A DNA stretch of 64,000 bases, from positions 134,655,501-134,719,500 of the forward strand of contig CM066324.1 in the NCBI GenBank assembly GCA_033807775.1, read 5' to 3'. Shown here one piece after another: positions 55,971-64,000 of the stretch. Every line of letters begins with the position of its first letter. Position 1 is the stretch's first letter. The notes beneath the pieces are model-generated. The model was given only the letters and a program-made list of their open reading frames with translations, was not told where the DNA came from and made no database searches. The stretch is from Saussurea involucrata. Taxonomy: Eukaryota > Streptophyta > Magnoliopsida > Asterales > Asteraceae. A program made the position numbers and the translations under genes.

Positions 55971-56454
55971 TTATTAACTTAAATAACATTCTCATCTAAG
56001 GAAATTCAACTTTTAACCATTCAAACTTTTTTTTACTAAAATGACTAGAAACCATCAGGTCTGACACCGCAAGACACCTTTTTACTTGTTGTGTTTAGAC
56101 CTTTTCTAACGCGTTCTAAAAAAATCACGATTTTACGTTTTAGCGGCTTGCGGTTTCCTATAATGGCTTGCAGTTTTCCTTTTTACCTTACACGTGTCAT
56201 TTTTTTGCATTACCTCAAGACTTGCGGTAAAGATATAATGACACGTGGCCTCATATCCCTTGCGGTTTTATCAATTTTTAAAAAAATCATGATTTTTTTT
56301 AATGCAGTCAGAAAAAGTATGACACCACAAATAAAAGGTGTCTTGCGGTATCAGACTTGCAGGATTCTGGTTATTTTGATAAAAGAAAAAAAGTTTTAGA
56401 TGGTTAAAAGTTGAATTTCCTTATATGAGAAGGTTATTTAAATTTTAATAACTC
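55971..56454. mobile_element. Long stem-loop MITE directly after the second NAC stop codon
   Basis: Ends TTATTAACTTAAATAAC and inverse; inner arms with CTGACACCGCAAG and CTTGCGGTATCAGAC. It begins four bases after the TAG stop, so the NAC 3' UTR and poly(A) site probably lie within it. Related to 51946-52484. Confidence 0.75.
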
Positions 56455-56685
56455 CAATTAGATATCATTTTTGGGAAGTGGGTATGATTGGGGATTGAAG
56501 TTACATATGAAAAGATGGATTTTTTGTTAATTTTGGTAAGATAAAATAGACTATTATACAGTTGGTGTGAATGGTGTAGCTGGTTCTGATGCCAATTTTA
56601 GTTTAGGTGAGATGCAATGGATGAATATATTTGCTTAAGCAGTGATGAATTCTAGCTAGACTAGGTCTATATATATATATATATA
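56455..56685. other. Intergenic DNA downstream of NAC gene, no gene
   Basis: AT-rich, ending in a TA microsatellite (56669-56685) into which the Helitron is inserted. Confidence 0.5.
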
Positions 56686-58297
56686 TTAGCAGTGTGCCCG
56701 TGCAATGCACCGGGTGAGCAAAGAGCGAATTTTTATCGTAAATGGAAATTTAAAAACTGCCAATCTGACCGGCATTAACATATTCACTTCTCTCACCACT
56801 TGAGGTCGTCGACATATTTATAGATGGCATAGCTAACAACACTGTTTATCAACTATTACTTAAGAATTACAACAATTTCAGCTTAATGATTTCTTGAGTC
56901 CGCATCTGTCATCTTACTAAATTGAATACAAAGTATTCATAATCTTCATTAAAATCAAATCTTTTTGGCGTTGAACAAACGAAATCTTGAACAAACAGAA
57001 TCTTTGATAAATCTCGATCTCGAATCAATATATGTGTGCATGCCTCTAATCTGTTACATGGATCTCCAATCAACGTTTTCATGTTTTTATATAATCTATA
57101 CTACCTTATAATATGTTTAAACGTTTCCATTGTTGCAGTATCAACTACTGTAACTACAAACAGAAAATGACCAATATATTAGCGGGTTCTTTTCGAAATC
57201 CGTTGTAATCGTGAAAACAAATTGTGGGAACTCACTTTGAAAACTTGAAGTTGTTGGTAATGGAGGCTAGGGTTTGGCGTTCTTCGATATGGTTGTGGAG
57301 CTAGGCAATTTTTGTTTGCGTTATATTACCGAGTAGCGACTTCTTCAAACCATCCTTATCCGAGAAACTTCACCGGCGGCAATGTGTAGAAGATCCAAAG
57401 TAGGGTCGTTGCGTTTAAGCGGCGCCGTCTTGCCCGGCGGTGAAGAGCAATTAAAGCTTCCCCTGCTCGAACCTTGTTTACAACCACACAGAGGGATTGT
57501 GGCGAGCCACCTGTCGACTATTTTGCACAAAAAATAACCCAAATTAGAAATCATGATGAACGTAATAATATACAAAAAGGCCCAAGAAAAGGGTGAAAAC
57601 GATACCTTATTTCCGAAGTTCAAATTGGAATCTGATTTCCTGAAGTCTTCTTGAAGAGTAGTGCTAGCAAACTTTCAGGCCATAGGAAAAAATAAAGGTA
57701 GAACCTCAAGTCGAGAAAGACATATATAAACACATATAAAAGGAAACAACAAGAATCTGGGAAGAAAATGAAGAGATTATATAACTTTGGTCACCTGTTG
57801 GTAGTCTTCATCGAAGCGTATCACGCACAAATTTTTGAATGGGAGGAACAAAACCTAAATCTGCATATTTCTTTGAAGAACCACATAAATCAAAAGCATT
57901 GTTTATCAAAAACCAAAAAGTTTGATATAGGAAGACAAATGAGAGAATGGTCAGCGGGTTCTTAAAAACATAAACCCCATTGAGACATCAAATTGGAGAG
58001 GGAGAAATAGTCTGATGAAGAAAGGAAAGTCTGGACTTTCCTTTTTTATGGTGTCATGCTTAAAGTTTTGAGAAAGAAACCATGAAAGCTAAGAATGGAA
58101 TGACTAATTTTTTCTATCAAGGAAAGAGACCTTGAACCATGGATTGATAGGTGGCAATGCTTCAAAAGTTTGTACATTATGCTATATAAATTGTAATTAA
58201 GAGTTTTTCAAAATTCCTGCATTAAATGGTAGTACCTCATGCTTAAGAACTTGTCTTTAAGAGTTTTGGTTTAAACCAATATTAATGTAGTAATAGA
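56686..58297 (-). mobile_element. Helitron, 1.6 kb, non-autonomous
   Basis: Minus strand 3' end: hairpin CCCGGTGCATTGCACGGG, spacer, then CTAA (56686-56689). 5' end at 58297 starts TCTATTACTACATTAATATT. A and T flank as expected, and both ends abut AT-rich simple repeats. No Rep/helicase. Confidence 0.72.
57350..57660 (-). other. Exon-like fragments inside Helitron, possibly captured
   Basis: Less AT-rich. On the minus strand, coding-like sequence (LQEDFRKSDSNLNFGNK) is followed by a good donor (AATAAG|GTATCG at about 57606), an AT-rich gap and an acceptor (AAATAG at about 57522), then a frame of 40-60 codons. I cannot identify the source gene, so function is unknown. Confidence 0.35.
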
Positions 58298-58739
58298 TAA
58301 TAGATAATAGATAATAGATAATATATATATATATATATTCAAACTAATCTTAAAAAAGTATATATATATATATATATATATATGATCTTATTATATAATT
58401 AAATATAAAGGTTTTAGTTGTGTATATAATGTTTTCAAGAAATCTTGATTTTCTTTTTGGCAAAATTATATATGGTTGGGTTAATTGTGATGTTTTTTTT
58501 TCATATGAAAATGCTTGTATATATATTTCATGAAGTTGGTAATTGGTTTATGAATTGTTTTTCATGATTTATTTCGTGTTCTTTCTTGTGCAGAACCCTA
58601 AAAAAGTAGGAAGGATGTTCATCTTTTTTATGTGATTTTTTTATATGGATGATCTTAATTTTTGTTAAGACTAATTGCATGTCAAATTATAGACTGTAAA
58701 TTTTATTCATAACCCTTATATAACTTGCGGATAAAATTA
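58298..58739. other. Intergenic DNA with microsatellites, no gene
   Basis: (TAGA)n/(TA)n at 58291-58339 and (TA)n at 58361-58383; the remainder is AT-rich. Confidence 0.5.
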
Positions 58740-59115
58740 GAGCATCTCCAAAAGATTCTCCAAAATTTCTTCAAAATAGAGAACTAAAAGCCAAAATCTC
58801 TAAAAAAAATACATTCATCTCCAACAGTTTCCATTTTGGAGAATCCAACATTGACTATAATATTAAAGTATTTCATTCATCTATTGAAATATTATTTCTC
58901 TCTCTACATATTTAATTATTTTCAAAGTTTCGTATTGATCCTCTCACTTGGTAATCATTTTTGGAGTGATCTTCATATTTGAAGTAAAAAAACATTTTCT
59001 CTCCAACTTTCTCCATTTCTAGGATAGTTCTGAAAAAGCTGTTGGAGCAACATAATAGCCCAAAATCTCCTTTTTTTTCATTTTCATCATTTTGAGGAAG
59101 CTGTTGAAGATGCTC
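58740..59115. mobile_element. Tourist-like MITE of the GAGCATCTCCAACAG family, intact ends
   Basis: 376 bp, GAGCATCTCCAAAAG at the left, CTGTTGAAGATGCTC at the right, TTA on both sides (58737-58739, 59116-59118). This is the best-preserved copy and defines the family. Confidence 0.82.
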
Positions 59116-59269
59116 TTATACCATGATATAGTAAAAAAAAAGTGGAAATTAGGAAGTTATTGGTGTTATGAAATTGTCTTATTTCTCAATGTGTAGGTGA
59201 CCACATGGACCTTTACTATCCTAACAATCATAATTACCATAAACTCCATATATATATAAATATATATAT

Positions 59270-59633
59270 GAGAAATTAATTAAAATACCCTAAGTTTGAC
59301 CAACTGTTACCAAAGTACCCTAAAAAATTATTTTCTTTCCGAAATGCCCTTTTTTTCCGCGATAGGATCCCGCGATCGTGGTCAGGGACCAATTGTGAAA
59401 TTTTTTGCAAGAAATATTTACACTTTCAGTCCCTGGCCCCCGCGATCGCGGCCCGCGATGGCCCGCTATGGGGACTGAAAGTGTAAATAATCTTGCAAAA
59501 TTTTACACTTTCAGTCCCTGCCCGCGATCGCGGGATTTTATCGCGGAAAAAGAGGGCATTTCGGTAAGAAAATAATTTTCTAGGGTACTTTGGTAACAGT
59601 TGGTTTGACTTAGGGTATTTTAATTAATTTCCC
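59270..59633. mobile_element. Mutator-type MITE with CGCGATCGCG palindromes
   Basis: 364 bp, ends GAGAAATTAATTAAAATACC and inverse ending AATTAATTTCCC, flanked by 9-bp TATATATAT on both sides. Long near-perfect inverted repeats with CCCGCGATCGCGGG and TTTACACTTTCAGTCCCT. End sequence nearly equals that of the MuDR-like element at 9862-15275. Confidence 0.82.
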
Positions 59634-59642
59634 TATATATAT

Positions 59643-60121
59643 ATATATATATATATCTACCATTCAAATAGTGATCTTATTTGTAAATTACAAAAACAAA
59701 ACATTATACTTGGAAAATTTAAACACTTTTGTTTCATTTTATAATAAAAAAAATTGATTGTTTGAAGATTAACATGTTATAATTTATAAATATTCAAAAT
59801 TTCAAGTGTCATGTTTTTTTTAGATTCTTATAAACAATGCACCAACAGCAGGTTATTGATGTTTCTAGTCTTCTAGATCACTACAAAGAGGAGTTTTGAT
59901 TATTTAAATTTTTAACTTAATCTTGTAAATAATTAACTTATAATTAATATTTATAATTAAACATGGGTTATTTATTGACTTGATGGTATGTACACAAAAT
60001 AAATGTATATTTCAACTAATACATACATTTAATACTATATCTATTTATGTTTTTTTTTGCTTAGTAAATTTTAATATATATGGATATTTTAATTAGTTTA
60101 TATGTGTACAATCAGTGATGT
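59643..60121. other. Intergenic AT-rich DNA, no gene
   Basis: No motif recognised. Confidence 0.5.
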
Positions 60122-60124
60122 CCT

Positions 60125-60321
60125 CACTACTAGAAAAAAAATATCAGTGACGAAAATCAGTGACTGAATAACTGTCGCTGATCCGTCACTGAATATTTCC
60201 GTCATTGATCCGTCGCTGATACTTTCAGCTACCACCTGAACAGTGATAGCGACGGAAGTTGCTTTCAGTGACGAATCAGTGACAAAATTTTCCGTCACTG
60301 ATAGGGTCGATTTTAGTAGTG
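60125..60321. mobile_element. CACTA-derived MITE, 197 bp
   Basis: Begins CACTACTAGAAAAAAAAT and ends CGATTTTAGTAGTG, with CCT duplicated on both sides (60122-60124, 60322-60324). Interior is a set of TCAGTGACG/CGTCACTGA repeats in both orientations. Confidence 0.82.
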
Positions 60322-60324
60322 CCT

Positions 60325-61630
60325 AAAGAGTATATGAAATTTAAATGTACTATTAAGATAATAATAATTTATACCAACATTTATATGAAATATGTTTATC
60401 ATATTTTATTGCCAAATGTTTTTTTGTTTACTTTAATATATGAGGGTTTTTTCACGTAAATATATAAAATACTTCACAGAATGGATATATAACTTTATTT
60501 ATATATTTTTATAATGGTTGGTATTTTTTTAAATAATTTAAAATTTAATTAATTAAGAAAATTACAACACAATTGATGCAAAATGAAAATTGATTTTAGA
60601 TGTTATTGTCCATGTTTTCTATTGTATTTGAATCAATTAACGTATTTTCAGTTGTTATAAAGAGTAATTTTAGGAGTATAATTTAATTTAATTCAACAGT
60701 ATCACATTTTCAAAGATAAAAATAATCAATAGTACGTATTCAGATGTTTCCAGATTTCAGCTTATAAAAACAAACAGTCTTTCTGATTCAGATTTCAGCG
60801 CCACCACTTAAAAATTAGAAGTGGAATCAGTGTTCAGACTTCAGCACCACTTAAAAAATAAACGTCACCTCAGTTAATTAATAATATCTAAATATATACT
60901 TTTATTTATTAAAAAAGTCCCTCCTTGATAGATTTATCATTGGAATTTATATTTATATATACAAATATATACATATATCAAACCATACGTAATTGTTTCG
61001 AGTCAAAAGTATGCTTCTAAAACTCGACCATCCATGTCAAATCAACTTCGAATCGTGTTTTCGTTCGAATCTTCAATTATTTGCTGTATAATCAAGATTA
61101 ATTGGACATTTTAAAGAAAGGATTGAAAAAGTATAACTAGCGAAAGAATAATTAAATCTCTTTCGATCTTTCCACTCTTTTAATAAAGTTTCAAGGTTGA
61201 AGATCGATACATGATTAATCCCAAAAATATTAAAAAGTTTCAAATAAAATAAAATATTATGAGAACATAAATATGAAAAATAAAATACTCATAATAATTG
61301 ATTAAAATTATTAATTAAAAATATAATTTTTTTCTGGGACCATTTGGCTTGTCATCCAAATGGAATCGTTATCTTAAAACCACACAATTTAAAACACATT
61401 CGTTGCATTTAATTCCATTTATAAGCATTAGTAAAAATCGACATTAATTAATACATTTTAAGTAATTGATTACTTAATTTGGTATTATTTTTGGTTTTTA
61501 TTTATTTTTTTCTCGATTTTAATTTCTCTTGAATGAGATAAGTTTTTAGGGACTATTTCCAAAATACGATTTAGGTATGCATTTGTATAAGACGTGTTTA
61601 AGAACTAATTCAAATGTGGCACATTATGTA
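60325..61630. other. Intergenic AT-rich DNA, no gene
   Basis: 60740-60870 has repeated TTTCAGC/CAGCACCAC motifs that may be a degraded MITE. No coding frame. Confidence 0.45.
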
Positions 61631-61632
61631 TC

Positions 61633-62250
61633 ACTACTAAACAAAACCAGATTTTCGGCGGAAATTTAAAAAGTCAAAATCCGTTGACTTCCGCCGAAAA
61701 TCCCAAAAAAAGATTTTTTTTAAATCTCGGCATTTTTTCGGCGGAATATAATTAATTATTTTTTAATTGTGATCCGTCGGAGGAACTTTTTTAATTAATT
61801 AAAAATTAATTAAGAAATAATTTTTTTTAAATCCGCCGAAAATATTTTTTTTAAAAAATAATTTTTAAAATCCGTCGGAAAATTAAATCTCATAAATTTA
61901 AATGAAAATTATTTTTTTTAAAAACCGCCGAAAATATTTTTTTTAAAAATAAAAACATTATTTTTAAAATCCGTCAGAAAATCAAATCTCATAAATTTAA
62001 ATGATTTTTTTTAAAATCCGCCGAAAATATGTTTAAAAAAAATAAAAACATTATTTTTAAAATCCGTCGGAAAATCAAATCTCATAAATTTAAAAGATTT
62101 TTTTTTAAAATCCGCCGAAAATCTGCTGAATATATTTTTTTTTAAAATAAAAAAATAATTTTTAAAATCCGCCGAAAATCTGTCGGAAAATTAAATCTCA
62201 TAAATTTAAATGAAAATTAATTTTTTAAAAATCCGCCGAAAATATGATTA
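61633..62250. mobile_element. CACTA transposon left end with subterminal repeat array
   Basis: Starts CACTACTAAACAAAACCAG. Followed by about a dozen copies of TCCGCCGAAAAT or TCCGTCGGAAAA, spaced by AT-rich DNA: the subterminal repeats that CACTA transposases bind. No matching TAGTAGTG end is found to the right within the window, so it is truncated or rearranged. Confidence 0.6.
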
Positions 62251-62452
62251 CAAAATTAATTTTAATCATACAAATAATAAAGAAAATTAAATCTTTTAGA
62301 TATATTTAATGATAAATCATACCTAATTTACTTTATTGTATAACATATTGGCGAATACCCTATTTTCAAATTAAAATGCGTAGTATATACATTCGGTTCA
62401 CAAAGCTGAAGTATACACGGGTATATATATTCGGTTCACATAACGTCTAAGC

Positions 62453-62458
<6 letters not shown>

Positions 62459-62514
<56 letters not shown>
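62459..62514. repeat. (TA)n microsatellite
   Basis: About 56 bp of TA. It forms the left boundary of the foldback element at 62515. Confidence 0.9.
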
Positions 62515-62516
<2 letters not shown>

Positions 62517-62755
62517 CAATTCGTACAAACTATACAAACCAATCTTGGCCGTTCATCAAGACTAATATATATCTGATTTTATTATGTTTCCTAATCTAAA
62601 GTCATGATCATAATTAATGAACTTAATCATCTTCCACATATATCACAATCATTATTAATGAATGATAATAATTACCATAAATATATCTGTTGTTGCCTAA
62701 ATTAGTGGTTTGCAAAGTTTGTACAAATTGTTTGGTTTGCAAAAGAAACTCACCC
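62515..62755. mobile_element. Foldback MITE in TA microsatellite, diverged copy
   Basis: Contains CAAACTATACAAACCAATCTTGG, truncated here to CAAACTATACAAACCAATCT as the matching part, and ATCTGATTTTATTATGTTTC, matching the inverse of 37056-37320. TA repeats on both sides. Confidence 0.7.
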
Positions 62756-62809
62756 TATATATATATATATATATATATGGTCACATACATACTTATTGAT
62801 ATTTGTGGG

Positions 62810-63095
62810 CTTCAATGGACCGTTATGGGCTTAATGGACCGTATTGGGCTTTAGTGAACCGTATTGGGCTGCCAAGTGGATCTTGCAGGGGTTTATTGGA
62901 CCCAAATGGTCGTTAATGAATCCAACAGGGGTTTATTGGATCCAAATGGCCGTTAATGAATCCTATTGGGGTTTCAGTGATCTACTAGGTGTTAATCAAC
63001 TCAATTGAACTTTAATGGGCTTATGGAACGGTTTGGGCTTTAATTGACCGTGTTGGGCCTTTATGAATCGTATTGTGCTTTAATGGACCGTATTG
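62810..63095. repeat. Degenerate tandem repeat, ~20- and 40-bp units
   Basis: Units such as GGGCTTTAATGGACCGTATT recur about ten times with changes; two longer units contain GGGGTTTATTGGA(C/T)CCAAAT. Confidence 0.75.
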
Positions 63096-63209
63096 ACCTT
63101 TAATCGTTTGTATGTATATACATGTATGTATGTGTGTATACATATGTAAGTGCTTATATGTATACAATACATACTATACATATATATATATGTGTATGTA
63201 AGTTTGTAT

Positions 63210-63388
63210 ATATGTCATTAAGAGTACTTGAAGTCCATCAAAGCCCGATCAAGTTCATCAAGTGTCACTGAAGTCCATAAAGGTCTATACAGTGCATTAA
63301 CAATCACTAAGTCAAATATGATTCGTCAAGGACCATTATAGTTCATAAAGAGTACTTGGAATCCATCAAGGCCCGATCAAGTTCATTA
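63210..63388. repeat. Direct repeat pair
   Basis: The block AAGAGTACTTG..ATCCATCAA(A/G)GCCCGATCAAGTTCAT occurs twice (about 63219-63262 and 63337-63385), with related CATCAAG/CATTAAG motifs between. Confidence 0.65.
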
Positions 63389-63389
63389 A

Positions 63390-63530
63390 GGGTGCGTTTG
63401 GTACGCAGACAAGATAGAACAGAACAGGACAGGACAGAACAGCTGTTTAGCGTTTGGTAGACAGAACTTGACAGAACAGAACATATAACATTAGACAAAA
63501 TAAAATTAAATAAAAATTAAAGAATTAGTG
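63390..63530. mobile_element. Left part of an AGGGTGCGTTTGGTACGC MITE
   Basis: Same family as 15720-16069. The sequence matches for about 120 bp and then departs, so the copy is truncated or interrupted. Confidence 0.6.
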
Positions 63531-64000
63531 AGCAAGTCCCATATATATTTTTGTTGTTGTTGCTTTTTGGTGATTTTCTATGTTTCATGGAGTAAGTATT
63601 TGGACTTATGTGAGCAAGAGGAGCCTCATGTAGCCATAAATTAGGTTGGCCAAACTGGAGAGTGAAACCTGATGCGGTTAGTGCATCGCATATAAATATT
63701 GCGATGTTAGTGGCCCTAGTGAGCATACTGTACGTAAATGGAGTTCATGAGGCCAGATAATGGGATAGCGAGACTCCAATCTATATATGCGCACTAGATG
63801 TGTCGTATAAAGGGCACAGTGTGCATAAAACTCAACCTAGCTAATGGCATAAGAACCATCACCAAATTTTGGTGACTTCCCTGGCAATTTTAGTTTGTCT
63901 AGTTAGTAAGTTTTGAATTAAGAGTTTTATAGTTAGGAACTATATTAAATTGTGTTAACATTACCATGTCATATATTATTCATCAGCTCTTGTTCCAAGT
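63531..64000. other. Window end, no gene recognised
   Basis: Less AT-rich sequence with a 69-codon minus frame that I do not recognise; perhaps part of a retroelement reaching beyond the window. Confidence 0.35.

Overview
This is eukaryotic nuclear DNA from a flowering plant. It is AT-rich, its genes are split by GT-AG introns, two are typical plant NAC transcription factors, and most of the rest is nested transposable elements. The style of the PB1-like Mutator transposases and the SANT-like Harbinger protein suggests a eudicot, possibly Asteraceae; that placement is an inference from memory of such families, not a search.

Layout. 1-8107 is a young, minus-strand LTR retrotransposon with no recognisable gag/pol (a LARD-like element). 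Its left LTR runs off the window. It sits in the ORF1 gene of a PIF/Harbinger-type element whose remaining part is 8108-9567. 9862-15275 is a complete MuDR-like transposon with ~500-bp terminal inverted repeats (TIRs) and an exact 9-bp target duplication. It carries a transposase gene (one premature stop), a small PB1-like gene and a convergent coiled-coil gene. 15.3-19.9 kb is MITE-rich intergenic DNA. 20055-21261 is an intact NAC gene of the RD26/ANAC072-019-055 type with a G-box and TATA box upstream. 22.1-28.2 kb is a nest of Helitron ends, with a GC-rich exon-like piece and a 9-copy minisatellite. 28-41 kb holds Tourist-like MITEs (one inserted in its own kind), SINEs, a CACTA derivative, two related LTR remnants and a Helitron inside a MITE.

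41723-43576 is a complete non-autonomous Harbinger copy carrying only ORF1, followed by a 291-bp MITE with the same ends (44822-45112). 45406-47841 is a hAT-like element split by a solo LTR. 48235-51306 is a second, broken copy of the MuDR-like transposon on the minus strand. 53068-55966 is an intact NAC gene of the petunia NAM/ANAC018 type. Its introns contain MITEs and TA-microsatellite-associated foldback elements, and a related pair of stem-loop elements flanks it. 56.7-64 kb is intergenic: a Helitron, MITEs of Mutator and CACTA type, a CACTA end with subterminal repeats, and minisatellites.

Functionally, only the two NAC genes look like intact host genes. The other coding sequences belong to transposons. 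The most interesting system is the MuDR-like element: both its transposase and its coiled-coil gene start immediately inside the TIRs, as mudrA and mudrB do in maize MuDR, and it carries an extra PB1-like gene with its own TATA box.
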